From: Pseudoalteromonas sp. DL-6
Lineage (GTDB): Bacteria > Pseudomonadota > Gammaproteobacteria > Enterobacterales > Alteromonadaceae
Reading direction: 5' to 3'
Length of the DNA stretch: 64,000 nt
Assembly: GCF_004328665.1 (NCBI RefSeq)
Contig: NZ_CP019770.1
Span: 1,612,001-1,676,000, forward strand
The position numbers and the translations under genes are program-made. Below the pieces are notes generated by a model. The model made no database searches. It was given only the letters and a program-made list of their open reading frames with translations, and was not told where the DNA came from. This document shows positions 9,814 to 19,196 of this stretch, piece after piece; the first letter of the stretch is position 1, and each line of letters starts with the position of its first letter.

Positions 9814-10742
9814 TATATGAATCCATCTATAATTAATAATAAAATAGTGCTGCTGACAATAACCCACAAAGTAATGGCCATCAAAAACGGCTTTATACCT
9901 GCTTGTTTAAGCACTGATAACGACAAACCACTGCCAATTAGGAACAGTGTCATCACTAATAATTGCTTAGCCGCACTATTAATAAGTTCCCATGTGGATG
10001 AAAACGACGGCATATAAGTATTAATTAATGCGGCTAATAAAAAGCCCACAATAAATAAAGGAATACTCGCCTTTTCGTCAGAGCGCATAAACACTCCCGC
10101 AACCGCTGTATAAGGAATGATCCACATCGCACGGGTCAATTTTACCGTAGTGGCAATACTCAGTGCCACAGCACCATAAGTAGCCGATGCTCCCACTACG
10201 CTGCTAGTATCGTGAATGGCTAATGCGGCCCACAGACCAAATTGCTGTTGGGTTAACTCAAAATAGTGCCCAATTGCGGGAAACAACAATAATCCCATGC
10301 CATTGAGTAAAAATACAATCCCTAAGGCAACAGCGACTTCGTGATCTTTAGCTTTTATGACCGGTGCCATAGCGGCAATGGCGCTGCCACCGCAAATAGC
10401 GGTACCAAATGAAATTAGCACGCCTGTATTACGATTAAGCTTAAAAACCTGGGTTAAAATCTCTCCAAGCCCGATTATGGCAGTAATACTAACAATTGTT
10501 AATACTAAAGAGCTGCGTCCCACCTCAATTACTTCATTAAAATCAACAGCAAAGCCTAGGCCCACAACGGCAAGCTTGAGCATCACTTTACTGGCCTTTT
10601 GAGAAAGCTCACTAAACGGGTTGCCTAAGGTAATGGCAAATATTGCGCCTAATACCAATGCACTTCCTGCTCCTATAAACGGAGTCATACACAGTGCCAG
10701 TAATAATATGAATGTTGGCTTATGCAGTTTAGCGATCATCAT
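9813..10742 (-). CDS. YeiH/UPF0324 family putative sulfate exporter-type membrane protein
   Basis: A 309-residue integral membrane protein with about nine to ten hydrophobic segments and the family signature GTAICGGSAIAAMAPVI (about residues 120-135), followed by the segment HEVAVALGIVFLLNG. Databases name the family putative sulfate exporters, but transport of sulfate is not established for most members. It sits in a tight cluster: four bases after the DUF2798 gene and overlapping the nuclease gene by one base, so the three are very likely one transcript. Confidence 0.85.
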   Translation of the reverse strand: MMIAKLHKPTFILLLALCMTPFIGAGSALVLGAIFAITLGNPFSELSQKASKVMLKLAVVGLGFAVDFNEVIEVGRSSLVLTIVSITAIIGLGEILTQVFKLNRNTGVLISFGTAICGGSAIAAMAPVIKAKDHEVAVALGIVFLLNGMGLLLFPAIGHYFELTQQQFGLWAALAIHDTSSVVGASATYGAVALSIATTVKLTRAMWIIPYTAVAGVFMRSDEKASIPLFIVGFLLAALINTYMPSFSSTWELINSAAKQLLVMTLFLIGSGLSLSVLKQAGIKPFLMAITLWVIVSSTILLLIIDGFI

Positions 10743-10745
10743 AGT

Positions 10746-10970
10746 TTAAGCCCGAATAAGTTTATTAGTCAGTTTATGGACAACGGGGGCAACAAATACA
10801 ACTGTGGGAAAGGCAATACAAAAAGCAAATAACCACGCTTTAAGCCATATAGTTACAATATTATCGACCATGCCCACATTAAATATTGAAATAACAAATG
10901 ACATAAACCCAGACATGAAAAGTGCCATAAAAAAAGCAAACACAATAGTACGAAACTTTGGATGAATCAT
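10746..10970 (-). CDS. DUF2798 small membrane protein
   Basis: 74 residues with two hydrophobic helices (about 8-30 and 38-62) and the conserved FxFFMALFMSGFMSFV and KAWLFAFCIAFPTVVFVAPVV segments of DUF2798. Function is unknown. It is the first gene of the DUF2798-YeiH-nuclease cluster, with a 3-base gap to the next gene. Confidence 0.8.
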   Translation of the reverse strand: MIHPKFRTIVFAFFMALFMSGFMSFVISIFNVGMVDNIVTIWLKAWLFAFCIAFPTVVFVAPVVHKLTNKLIRA

Positions 10971-10991
10971 TGAAAAACAACCTTTAGAAGG

Positions 10992-11025
10992 TAAAGCGAT
11001 AAATTGGATTAAATTTATCGCTTTA
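10992..11025 (-). repeat. Perfect 14-bp hairpin after purK
   Basis: TAAAGCGATAAATT pairs with AATTTATCGCTTTA around a 6-base GGATTA loop. It follows the purK stop by 9 bases but lacks a T run on the minus strand. It may be a weak terminator or an mRNA-protecting stem between purEK and the DUF2798 cluster. Confidence 0.55.
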
Positions 11026-11034
11026 TTTTTTAAC

Positions 11035-12177
11035 TTATAATAGCGATTTGCTGGTAGCTAATACACCTGGGTAATCCTGCTCTGGCAAGCAAGATGTAAG
11101 TTCACTTAGGCGGCTACCTAATTGCTGTAAACTCTCACCCGAGACATTTATATGCCCCATTTTACGACCTGGCTTAACACTTTTACCATACCAGTGACTG
11201 GTTACATCCGCTGTTTTTAAAACATCAGCAGGAATTTGTGCTTGGCCTAATACATTGATCATAGCAGTAGGATGCTTAATTTGCGTATTACCCAAAGGTA
11301 AACCTGCGACAGCGCGCATATGGTTTTCAAATTGCGAGCAATGAGCACCTTGCTGAGTCCAATGCCCTGAGTTATGCACGCGAGGGGCAATTTCGTTAAC
11401 TAATAACGTGCCCTGTACATCAAAAAACTCTATGGCCAATACACCTACATAATTAAGCTCATTAGCAATACGGGTAAACGCCGAGGTTGCTTGGCTCTCT
11501 ACTAAACTATTATCTTTACCGGCTACCGAAAGCGTTAATACACCATGGGTATGTTGGTTTTCGGTAAGTGGATAAATTGCAACGTTACCCTCTTTGTCGC
11601 GCACGCCAATAATAGAGACTTCACGATCAAACGGGATCATTTTTTCAGCAATAATTGAATGAGGTGCACGCTCTGTACCTGATGCAATAAAGTCGGCCAT
11701 TTCAGACCAAATAGTGTCTATTTCATCATCTGATTTTAAACGCCATTGGCCTTTGCCGTCATACCCTGCTTGGCAGGTTTTTATTACTAACGGTTTACCT
11801 AATGTTTTAACTGCTTGCTCAAGGTGCGCTTTTTCAGTAATTAGTTGGTATGGCGCGCAAGCCACTTCGGTTTTATCTAACAAGGCTTTTTCAAGCGAAC
11901 GGTCACCACCGGTTTTAATAGCTTGTTTACCTGGATAAAACTTATTGCTATTACAGCAAAGCGTTAATACATCATCGGGAATATGTTCAAACTCAGCGGT
12001 AATCGCATCGGCATCATCGATAGCTTGCTCAAGTGTGGTTGAATACACTTGGTTGGTTAGCGGGTGCACAATTTTTTGGCTGCCAACATCATAAGCAACC
12101 ACATTTAAATTAAGCGGTGCGCCAGCAAGGCTCATCATTCGCGCAAGCTGCCCAGCACCTAAAATTAATATAGTCAT
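11035..12177 (-). CDS. purK: 5-(carboxyamino)imidazole ribonucleotide synthase
   Basis: Converts AIR, bicarbonate and ATP to N5-CAIR in de novo purine synthesis. The 380 residues form an ATP-grasp enzyme: an N-terminal Rossmann-like part beginning ILILGAGQLARMM, an ATP-binding region with TCQAGYDGKGQW, and the metal/ATP site ALAIEF... followed by LLVNEIAPRVHNSGHWT. All are normal for PurK. It follows purE with only a 2-base gap, so the pair is translated from one transcript and their products act consecutively. Confidence 0.95.
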   Translation of the reverse strand: MTILILGAGQLARMMSLAGAPLNLNVVAYDVGSQKIVHPLTNQVYSTTLEQAIDDADAITAEFEHIPDDVLTLCCNSNKFYPGKQAIKTGGDRSLEKALLDKTEVACAPYQLITEKAHLEQAVKTLGKPLVIKTCQAGYDGKGQWRLKSDDEIDTIWSEMADFIASGTERAPHSIIAEKMIPFDREVSIIGVRDKEGNVAIYPLTENQHTHGVLTLSVAGKDNSLVESQATSAFTRIANELNYVGVLAIEFFDVQGTLLVNEIAPRVHNSGHWTQQGAHCSQFENHMRAVAGLPLGNTQIKHPTAMINVLGQAQIPADVLKTADVTSHWYGKSVKPGRKMGHINVSGESLQQLGSRLSELTSCLPEQDYPGVLATSKSLL

Positions 12178-12179
12178 TA

Positions 12180-12662
12180 TTACTCTGCAGGATTTGGGTT
12201 AGCTAGAATAGTGTCGGTTTGCTCTTTGCGAAACGCTTCAATTTTGGCGAAAATTTCAGGATTTTGACAGCCTAATATTTGTGCAGCCAATAAACCTGCA
12301 TTAGCTGCACCTGGCTCACCAATAGCCAATGTGCCTACAGCAACGCCCTTAGGCATCTGGCAAATAGACAATAATGAATCAACACCATTTAACGCTTTTG
12401 ACTTAACTGGAACGCCTAAAACAGGCAATGATGTAAACGCTGCAGCCATACCCGGTAAGTGAGCCGCCCCACCTGCGCCTGCAATAATTACTTTAATGCC
12501 ACGCTCGCTTGCTGAACTTGCATAATCGGCAAGTAATTGAGGAGTGCGGTGAGCAGAAACCACTTTAGTTTCATAAGCAATGCCAAATTTTTCTAGCATC
12601 AGCGCAGCGTGTTCCATGGTTGGCCAATCTGATTTAGAACCCATAATAATGCCAACAGTCAT
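12180..12662 (-). CDS. purE: 5-(carboxyamino)imidazole ribonucleotide mutase
   Basis: Rearranges N5-CAIR, the PurK product, to CAIR. The 160-residue cytosolic protein shows the PurE nucleotide/phosphate loop [14 protein letters not shown] at the N-terminus, the catalytic-site SAHRTP (about residues 41-46) and the glycine-rich [24 protein letters not shown] ribosome site precedes the ATG. No convincing PurR operator was found in the 100 bases upstream, so regulation is open. Confidence 0.95.
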   Translation of the reverse strand: MTVGIIMGSKSDWPTMEHAALMLEKFGIAYETKVVSAHRTPQLLADYASSASERGIKVIIAGAGGAAHLPGMAAAFTSLPVLGVPVKSKALNGVDSLLSICQMPKGVAVGTLAIGEPGAANAGLLAAQILGCQNPEIFAKIEAFRKEQTDTILANPNPAE

Positions 12663-12764
12663 AAATACTCCTCAGTAATGTATTTTAAAAATAGCGGACT
12701 TATGTCCGGTTTTATGGCGGGTATTATATACTTAAATACCGCAATAATGCGACCAGCAGGCAAT

Positions 12765-12793
12765 AAAAAAGCCATGTTAAACATGGCTTTTTT
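12765..12793 (-). terminator. Rho-independent terminator after ybiT
   Basis: The stem GCCATGT/ACATGGC with a TAA loop, flanked by A and T runs. It ends the ybiT transcript and separates it from purEK; the symmetry allows bidirectional action. Confidence 0.85.
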
Positions 12794-12815
12794 AAAATGC
12801 TTGAAATACTTGCTG

Positions 12816-14402
12816 TTATGCTTCTTTACTCGCCAAGTATTCGCTGTAGTTTCCTCTAAAGTCGATTATTTTACCGTCTTTAATTTCCCAAATACGGGTA
12901 GCAACTGATGATACAAACTGACGATCGTGTGATACAAACATCAAGGTACCTTCATACGCTTCAAGTGCTAAGTTAAGCGCTTCTATAGATTCCATATCCA
13001 TGTGGTTAGTCGGTTCATCCATTAATAAGATATTTGGTTTATGCATCATGATTTTACCAAACAGCATACGACCTTGCTCACCACCTGAGATAACTTTTAC
13101 AGATTTTTTGATATCGTTTTGTGAAAACAACATACGACCTAAGAAACTACGAACAACTTGCTCGTCATCGCCCTCTTGCTGCCATTGTTCCATCCACTCA
13201 AATAAGTTCATGTCTTTTTCAAACTCATCGGCATGGTCTTGCGCATAATAGCCAATGTTAGCATTTTCGGACCATTTAAACTCACCGCTTTTAGGTGCTA
13301 AACGCCCTGCTAAGGTGTTTAGTAGTGTTGTTTTACCCACACCATTCTCACCAATAATAGCAATGCGTTCACCTACTTCAACGAGGCCTTCTAATCCTGA
13401 GAATAAAGTTTCTTCAAAGCCTTGCGATAAGCTGGTCATTTCAAGCGCGTTACGGAATAACTGCTTTTCTTGTTCAAAACGAATAAATGGCGACTGACGT
13501 GATGAGGCTTTTACTTCGTCTAATTGAATTTTATCAATACGTTTTGCACGTGAAGTTGCTTGCTTCGCTTTTGAGGCATTAGCAGAAAAACGCGATACAA
13601 ACTGCTGTAGTTCAGCAATTTGACTTTTCTTTTTGGCATTTTCACTCAATAAACGTTCGCGAGCTTGAGTTGCTGCAAACATATATTCATCGTAATTACC
13701 CGGATAAATACGTAACTCACCATAGTCAATATCGGCCATGTGTGTACAAACCGAGTTTAAAAAATGACGGTCATGCGAGATGATAATCATGGTACAGTCA
13801 CGTTGATTAAGTACATCTTCTAACCACTTAATCGTGTATATATCCAAGTTATTGGTAGGCTCATCAAGTAACATGATATCAGGGTCTGAAAACAATACTT
13901 GCGCTAATAGCACGCGCAGTTTAAAACCTGGTGCAATTTCAGACATAGGGCCGTAATGTTGTTCAGTAGCAATACCAACACCCAAAAGTAGCTCACCCGC
14001 TTTAGACTCAGCAGAATAGCCGTCCATTTCAGCAAACTCAGTTTCGAGATCGGCTACCTTCATGCCGTCCTCTTCACTCATTTCCGGTAAGCTGTATATA
14101 CGATCGCGCTCTTGTTTGATGTCCCAAAGCTCTTTGTGACCCATTATTACAGTGTCGATCACAGAGTATTCTTCGTAGGCGAATTGATCTTGATTTAGTT
14201 TAGCAACACGTTCATTAGGATCTGTGCTTACATTACCCGATGATGGCTCAAGCTCACCGCTTAGAATTTTCATAAACGTTGATTTACCACACCCATTGGC
14301 ACCAATTAAACCATAACGGTTTGATTCGCCAAATTTAGCTGAGATATTTTCAAATAACGGTTTAGCACCAAATTGCATGGTGATGTTAGCTGTACTAATA
14401 AT
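12816..14402 (-). CDS. ybiT: ABC-F family ATPase YbiT (translation factor type)
   Basis: A soluble ABC-F protein with two ATPase domains and no membrane part; members act on the ribosome. The sequence aligns almost residue for residue with what I recall of E. coli YbiT ([38 protein letters not shown], the inter-domain linker [16 protein letters not shown], and the second Walker [15 protein letters not shown]). The start is unusual. No ATG or GTG fits: a strong GGAGGG sits 7 bases before an ATT at 14402-14400, and this ATT aligns with the E. coli start methionine, giving 528 residues against about 530. An in-frame TTG at 14417 overlaps the ribosome site itself and has none of its own. Confidence 0.93.
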   Translation of the reverse strand: MISTANITMQFGAKPLFENISAKFGESNRYGLIGANGCGKSTFMKILSGELEPSSGNVSTDPNERVAKLNQDQFAYEEYSVIDTVIMGHKELWDIKQERDRIYSLPEMSEEDGMKVADLETEFAEMDGYSAESKAGELLLGVGIATEQHYGPMSEIAPGFKLRVLLAQVLFSDPDIMLLDEPTNNLDIYTIKWLEDVLNQRDCTMIIISHDRHFLNSVCTHMADIDYGELRIYPGNYDEYMFAATQARERLLSENAKKKSQIAELQQFVSRFSANASKAKQATSRAKRIDKIQLDEVKASSRQSPFIRFEQEKQLFRNALEMTSLSQGFEETLFSGLEGLVEVGERIAIIGENGVGKTTLLNTLAGRLAPKSGEFKWSENANIGYYAQDHADEFEKDMNLFEWMEQWQQEGDDEQVVRSFLGRMLFSQNDIKKSVKVISGGEQGRMLFGKIMMHKPNILLMDEPTNHMDMESIEALNLALEAYEGTLMFVSHDRQFVSSVATRIWEIKDGKIIDFRGNYSEYLASKEA

Positions 14403-14415
14403 AGCGCTACCCTCC
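14403..14415 (-). promoter_or_regulatory. Ribosome binding site that implies an ATT start for ybiT
   Basis: GGAGGG (14415-14410, minus strand) is followed by a 7-base spacer TAGCGCT and then ATT. The spacing is ideal for ATT at 14402 and impossible for the overlapping TTG at 14417. The first in-frame ATG is about 33 bases away, too far. Confidence 0.65.
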
Positions 14416-14417
14416 AA

Positions 14418-15015
14418 GGGAGACTGAAGTATTTAAATTGCGCGCAGTTTAAACCAAACGAGTGATTTTTTCTATGAAAGTTTATGTAACAACCTAAAGT
14501 AAACAAGCTCTGTTTATTAACTATTAAAGCATTAAAACAGACAAAGGAATGGACGGATAAATGGACAAAAAAGCTGAGTAAAATTCACTCTTGTGCTGTT
14601 TATGCAGTAAAAATATGTTTAATAAAAAAACAATCGCCGTTACAGACAAATAACTAAATTAAACGTGCTAAACCGCTAATTGGTCGCATTTTACTTTTAT
14701 TAACATTTTATACGGCTATATTAACGTTTTTTATAGTATTAGAGTTTTAGCTCTACCTATGCCGAAAGTAATAACTATGAAAAAAACTCAACTCCCACTC
14801 CCCTGCATTTAAGCCAAATGTCTTATTCCAAAATTCGATAGTAGTTTATACGGCTACAAAATGAAAACAGCATTAACTTAAAATGAACAACACCCAATTT
14901 TTGCATTAATATTCATTGATAATTTTTCACTTTTGAGCCTTTTATTGCTTTGCTAGTCTGCACCACTTCAAATTTAGTAATCATAAAAACGTCTTTATTA
15001 GGCAAGGCACACACA
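14418..15015. other. Intergenic region between ybiT and the porin gene
   Basis: About 600 bases of AT-rich DNA between divergent genes. I find no coding frame with homology, RNA gene or clear operator. It should contain the ybiT promoter near its left end and the porin promoter in the right-hand 150 bases. Confidence 0.5.
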
Positions 15016-16224
15016 ATGAAAATAAAATTAGTATCGCTGGCGATTGCAGGTGTTTTAGCTACACCGAGTGTTTCAGCAATTGAAGTATTTAAGGATGAAA
15101 AAAATACAGTCGCTATTGGCGGTTATATTGATGCGCGAGTAATTAATACTCAAGGTCAAAATGAAGTGGTTAATGGTGCCTCACGAATTAATTTTGATTT
15201 TAAACGCCAATTAAAGAATGGCTGGGAAGCGCTGACCAAAATTGAATGGGGCGTAAACCCAGTTGGTAGTAGTGATATTGTGTATAACAACCGTTTTGAG
15301 TCAATTCAGGATGAGTTTTTATATAACCGTTTAGGCTATGCTGGTTTAAAGCACGACAAATACGGCCAAATTACCATTGGTAAACAATGGGGTGCATGGT
15401 TCGACGTAGTATATGCAACTAACTATAGCTATGTTTGGGATGGCAACGCCGCCGGTGTGTATACCTATAACAAAGACGACGGTGCTGTAAATGGTACTGG
15501 CCGTGGCGATAAAACATTGCAATACCGTAATAGTTACGGTGATTTTGATTTTAGCGTACAAACTCAGTTAAAAAACAGCGCATTTTACACTTGTGATGTA
15601 ACGGATATTACAGAGTCACAATGCCAGGCTAATTTTGAATCGGGCGATACTGCTGCGCAACAAGTTGAATTTAACTATACATTTGGTGGTGCAGTAACTT
15701 ATAACGTGACTGATAAGCTAAAACTGACCGCGGGTATTAACCGCGGCGAGTTTGAATTAACTTATGGAGACGGAACAACTCGTTCAGTTGACGATTTAAT
15801 TTACGGTGCGGGTGTTATTTGGGGCAATATTGATGCGCCAGGTTTATATGTAGCAGCTAATATAAACAAAAACGAAAACCACGATACAGATAACATTGGT
15901 CGCTTAATTGAAGATGCAATTGGTATTGAAACATTTGTGTCGTATCGTTTTGAAAACGATTTTAGACCATTTATTGCATACAACTTGTTTGACGCTGGCG
16001 ACGATTACGTTATTCAGCCAAATTTCAATGCTGATCCTAATGATGTATTTAAACGTCAATTTGCTGTTATTGGTGTTCATTACTTAATAGATGAAAACAC
16101 CCAACTTTATGTAGAAGCACGTAAAGACTTTGGTGATTTTGAAAGTAATAATAAACAGCAGCAAGCGCTAATGGAGCAATCTGAAGATGACGGTATTGCT
16201 TTTGGTTTTAGATACGTTCTTTAA
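15016..16224 (+). CDS. Outer-membrane porin, Gram-negative general porin family
   Basis: A 402-residue precursor with a signal peptide (MKIKLVSLAIAGVLATPSVSA, cleavage after residue 21) and a mature chain made of alternating amphipathic strands: TVAIGGYIDARV, INFDFKRQLKNGWEALTKIEWG, YGQITIGKQWGAWFDVVY. The last is the typical constriction-loop region of OmpC-like trimeric porins. The chain ends in the strand GIAFGFRYVL; the terminal residue is leucine rather than the usual phenylalanine. The start is the ATG at 15016, because the longer frame from a TTG at 14950 adds residues in front of the signal peptide. Pore selectivity cannot be predicted. It is a single-gene unit with a strong terminator. 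Confidence 0.9.
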   Translation: MKIKLVSLAIAGVLATPSVSAIEVFKDEKNTVAIGGYIDARVINTQGQNEVVNGASRINFDFKRQLKNGWEALTKIEWGVNPVGSSDIVYNNRFESIQDEFLYNRLGYAGLKHDKYGQITIGKQWGAWFDVVYATNYSYVWDGNAAGVYTYNKDDGAVNGTGRGDKTLQYRNSYGDFDFSVQTQLKNSAFYTCDVTDITESQCQANFESGDTAAQQVEFNYTFGGAVTYNVTDKLKLTAGINRGEFELTYGDGTTRSVDDLIYGAGVIWGNIDAPGLYVAANINKNENHDTDNIGRLIEDAIGIETFVSYRFENDFRPFIAYNLFDAGDDYVIQPNFNADPNDVFKRQFAVIGVHYLIDENTQLYVEARKDFGDFESNNKQQQALMEQSEDDGIAFGFRYVL

Positions 16225-16270
16225 TATGAGTTGAGCTTTCAAGCTTAAAATCACAAAGCTAAACTTAAAG

Positions 16271-16296
16271 CCCTGCAAAATAGCAGGGTTTTTTTT
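16271..16296 (+). terminator. Rho-independent terminator after the porin gene
   Basis: CCCTGC/GCAGGG stem with an AAAATA loop followed by eight T residues. Confidence 0.9.
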
Positions 16297-16320
16297 CGAT
16301 TTGTTTAGTTGAAGCTTGAG

Positions 16321-16503
16321 CTATTTTTTCTTAAATGCTTTTTTTAACGCACGCGTCCCCTCTGTTGGCCCTAGAATAAGCCATAAAAAAACAACCCCAC
16401 CTGGGACTAAAACGGCTTTTAGGATTGGGCCGAGAATAAAAGAATAAAAATAAATAAGTGGAATAAAAAGTACATAACCAATAACACGTTTGATAAACTC
16501 CAT
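16321..16503 (-). CDS. Small hydrophobic membrane protein
   Basis: 60 residues, mostly hydrophobic, with two likely membrane helices (about 7-25 and 28-45) and a basic tail ending ALKKAFKKK. The ribosome site AAGGTGAT precedes the ATG. It is not recognised as a named family. It is divergent from a TetR-type regulator, and two palindromes lie between them, so it is probably the regulator's target. Confidence 0.7.
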   Translation of the reverse strand: MEFIKRVIGYVLFIPLIYFYSFILGPILKAVLVPGGVVFLWLILGPTEGTRALKKAFKKK

Positions 16504-16522
16504 GTATCACCTTTAGATTAAT

Positions 16523-16556
16523 TGAGCATGCTCACAAATTTAATTGAGCGCGCTCA
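16523..16556. promoter_or_regulatory. Paired palindromic operator for the adjacent TetR regulator
   Basis: Two perfect 12-bp palindromes, TGAGCATGCTCA (16523-16534) and TGAGCGCGCTCA (16545-16556), with centres 22 bp apart, about two helical turns. The second extends to an almost perfect 22-bp palindrome bounded by TTAA on both sides. They lie between the divergent small membrane protein and TetR genes, the usual place for a TetR autoregulatory operator. The assignment to this regulator is inferred from position. Confidence 0.7.
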
Positions 16557-16614
16557 GTTAATCAAGTGCTAATTTAGGCCCAACTTCCAACAAAGATATA
16601 AAGCGTTGAATAGT

Positions 16615-17136
16615 ATGAGTAAAAAAGAAAAAACACGGGATAAAATTTTAGCTTCAGCATGGGAGCTTTTCTTATTACAAGGTTATGACCACACATCAAC
16701 AAGGGAAATTGCTGTTGCAGCTAATGTGGCAGTGGGTACGGTGTTTAGCCATTTTGAAAATAAAATTGATTTGCTTATGGCAGGTATGCAGCAACAAATT
16801 GAAGTTATTATTGAGCAAGCAAAGCAGTCAGATACTCAGCGACCTCCTCGATTAAAGTTACGCCACTACGCTCACCCCCTCTACTCCTTTTATTGTGAAA
16901 ACAGTGAATTTAGTAAATTACTAATTAGCGACATTATTTGGCGTGCTGATTTTTTTAAAGCACAAATGGATGAATTTAAAAAACTGCTATTTAGTGAACA
17001 ACCAGAATTTGATGAAACAAAAGCAAGTGTGATGATGGACTGCTATTTTATGACCCTGATCACAGGTTTAAACGACGAGCTACCTAATGCAGAAAGCATG
17101 CTAAGGCAATTGAGCAACAAAATTGCATTGTTGTAA
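16615..17136 (+). CDS. TetR/AcrR family transcriptional regulator
   Basis: 173 residues. The N-terminal helix-turn-helix is clear: TRDKILASAWELFLLQGYDHTSTREIA followed by AANVAVGTVFSHFENKIDLL (about residues 7-55). The C-terminal ligand-binding half is helical and not assignable to a subfamily. The ATG at 16615 is preferred over a TTG at 16606. It is divergent from the small membrane protein gene with two matched palindromes between them. The inducer is unknown. Confidence 0.88.
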   Translation: MSKKEKTRDKILASAWELFLLQGYDHTSTREIAVAANVAVGTVFSHFENKIDLLMAGMQQQIEVIIEQAKQSDTQRPPRLKLRHYAHPLYSFYCENSEFSKLLISDIIWRADFFKAQMDEFKKLLFSEQPEFDETKASVMMDCYFMTLITGLNDELPNAESMLRQLSNKIALL

Positions 17137-17489
17137 CGTCAATTAATAAAAGGCTTGAGTTTAATTCTGTGAAGTACTAAAACACTAATGGAAAATCCGA
17201 TGTTAGCTGCAATCAACGTGTGTTATTTGAACATCTAAAGAATGACATTTTTGCTTCGATCTGGTTTTCCTGCGGCTACACAACTCACTTAATAAAACGT
17301 GTAGTATAATTAACAACAAACGATCAACGCACATAAATAAACCTACCCCTTCCTCTGGTTATCGTTCTTAAAATTAATCAATAGCTGAGATTGCCTTTAA
17401 TATAAATTTAGTATGATGTGTTCTTTTATCTATTACCCACCAGCAATAAATTCTAAATATGGCTATATTTAAATTAAAGCGGTCACTGA
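17137..17489. other. Intergenic region, no feature seen
   Basis: About 350 bases between the convergent TetR and esterase genes. No coding frame, strong terminator hairpin or repeat could be supported. Confidence 0.45.
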
Positions 17490-18386
17490 TTAATTAAACG
17501 ACGTGTTAGTTTGCGAGCTTAAGAACTCAGTATAATTTAATAGTGCTTTATTTACACTCAGTGCAGGGTTTTGATTATGATCAGCATTTATGGTAATTGT
17601 GTTTTCCCACTTAAGCCAGCTGTTTGGATGTTTTGCTAAACTAGTAACTAAATTATTATATGCAGCTAACATTAGGGAATGTTCTGCCCCACCAACAGTG
17701 ATATATAAAAATGTAGGCTGTTTTATACTATTCATGTTTGTTTTTAAAAACGCGTCAAACTGTTTTGTCACTGTCATATCGTCATACCAAGCGGCTGGGC
17801 TAAACACAAAATAAGCATTAAATAGCTGAGGCTTAGTATGTAAAGTATATAGAGTAAAGCTTCCACCTGCAGAAAAGCCTATTAACCCACGTTGACTAGT
17901 TAACTTATAATTAGCCGCTATATATGGCAGTAATTCTTGCTCTATAAAAGCTAAAAACAAATCAGCTTTACCAAAAAGTTCAGGCGAAGTTTCATTGTTA
18001 GGTCGAGGATTCGTATTAACGTCCTTCCTTGCATAAGGTGGCACAAGATCACGATTTCGAGTATCAGTAAAAAACTGATTAGGTACGGCAACTAAAATAG
18101 CCTCATTAAATATACTTTCGGGATTTAATGCTTTTAGCGCCTTATCCCAATTAGCTAAATTAAAATTGCCATCTGTTTTTATAAAAAGTGGATAAGCTTT
18201 AGTTTTATCATAATTGTTAGGTAATCTGATAAATACTTTTCGAGACTCTTCAAGCACTTTCGAATCTAGGGTTACATCAACAAACTCTGATACATCATTT
18301 TGATAATAACTAAACCCAATTGTTGCAACCCCAAATGCACCAACAGCAAACAACAGATTCAAAATAATCGTTTTTTTAATTCTCAT
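17490..18386 (-). CDS. Alpha/beta hydrolase, putative esterase family (PF00756-like)
   Basis: 298 residues with an N-terminal membrane or signal segment (about 8-26) and an esterase-D/enterochelin-esterase type hydrolase domain. The nucleophile elbow is GLIGFSAGGSFTL (Ser near residue 172), followed by FNAYFVFSPAAWYDD. The C-terminal histidine is probably in the INADHNQNP segment. The family includes siderophore esterases, S-formylglutathione hydrolases and cephalosporin-type esterases, so the substrate is open. The start codon overlaps the stop of the upstream GNAT gene by four bases (ATGA), so the two are co-translated. Confidence 0.82.
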   Translation of the reverse strand: MRIKKTIILNLLFAVGAFGVATIGFSYYQNDVSEFVDVTLDSKVLEESRKVFIRLPNNYDKTKAYPLFIKTDGNFNLANWDKALKALNPESIFNEAILVAVPNQFFTDTRNRDLVPPYARKDVNTNPRPNNETSPELFGKADLFLAFIEQELLPYIAANYKLTSQRGLIGFSAGGSFTLYTLHTKPQLFNAYFVFSPAAWYDDMTVTKQFDAFLKTNMNSIKQPTFLYITVGGAEHSLMLAAYNNLVTSLAKHPNSWLKWENTITINADHNQNPALSVNKALLNYTEFLSSQTNTSFN

Positions 18387-18892
18387 GCGGGGCTCATTTT
18401 AGTTAATTGCTTATGCCATACACCACTATTAAGTTGCTGGTTAAATACAAAGCCAAGTTTAGTGAGTAAGTTATAACAGCGAACATTTTTACCATGAATT
18501 TCTGCGTATAGGTGCTCAATGTTTAATGAGCTATGCACCTCACTGATAAAGCTTTTAAGTACTTCATGCATTAAGCCTTGTTGCCAATAAAAAGGATCGA
18601 GCTCAAAGCCCAAATAAGCAGTTTTAGTCTGGTTATTAATGTTATACAGACCACAAGTACCAATGAGGTCGCCTAATATATTATGTTCAATCGCAAGCCG
18701 AACACCTTCACCTTGATAATAACTCGATATATCATCTTGAATTAACTGCTTAATATGCTCTTTATTAAGCGGCGCTTTATAATCATTAAATTCATAAACA
18801 AGGGGATTATTCAAAATATTTAATAGCGCTGCGCCATGTTTGTGAGTAATTAAACGAAGAGTTACACGGGGTAATTTTATACTTTTAAACAT
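18383..18892 (-). CDS. GNAT family N-acetyltransferase (RimJ/RimL-like)
   Basis: 169 residues with a RimL-type GNAT fold: LPRVTLRLITHKHGAALLNIL at the start, GLYNINNQTKTAYLGFELDPFYWQQGLMHEVL for the acetyl-CoA-binding strand and helix, and a terminal NVRCYNLLTKLGFVFN. It acetylates an amine of unknown identity. It is the first gene of a two-gene operon with the esterase. Confidence 0.85.
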   Translation of the reverse strand: MFKSIKLPRVTLRLITHKHGAALLNILNNPLVYEFNDYKAPLNKEHIKQLIQDDISSYYQGEGVRLAIEHNILGDLIGTCGLYNINNQTKTAYLGFELDPFYWQQGLMHEVLKSFISEVHSSLNIEHLYAEIHGKNVRCYNLLTKLGFVFNQQLNSGVWHKQLTKMSPA

Positions 18893-18991
18893 GCCTATGC
18901 CAAATAAAGTAAACGCGCTTTAAATAGCACTTTATAGAACGTCATTATTAACTTACCATATCGTATTAACAAGCATTAATTGAGATAAACT

Positions 18992-19195
18992 ATGAGCGAC
19001 AATTTTAAAGTAATACAACCAACTACTACTGTTTACTGCCCAAAACGTGGTGAAGGTTGGACCCTTACCGGCATTACTAATATTGATGAGTTTACATCGG
19101 TTATGTTTGATGGCGTTCGTTATACCTTACCAGCGAGAGAAATTGTTGAGCAGTTATTGCCTAACCAATTAGCGCGAGAACAGCAAAATAGCTAA
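18992..19195 (+). CDS. Conserved-looking small hypothetical protein
   Basis: 67 residues, soluble, mixed composition, with the segment TTTVYCPKRGEGWTLTGI. Not recognised. It begins with ATG after a weak purine stretch and ends one base before the convergent GNAT gene. Its compactness and sensible composition favour a real gene, but support is modest. Confidence 0.55.
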   Translation: MSDNFKVIQPTTTVYCPKRGEGWTLTGITNIDEFTSVMFDGVRYTLPAREIVEQLLPNQLAREQQNS

Positions 19196-19196
19196 C

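Noticed and set aside
12678..12908. Plus-strand 76-residue frame near the end of ybiT
   Set aside because: It covers the ybiT terminator and runs into the ybiT 3' end; no ribosome site and no homology seen.
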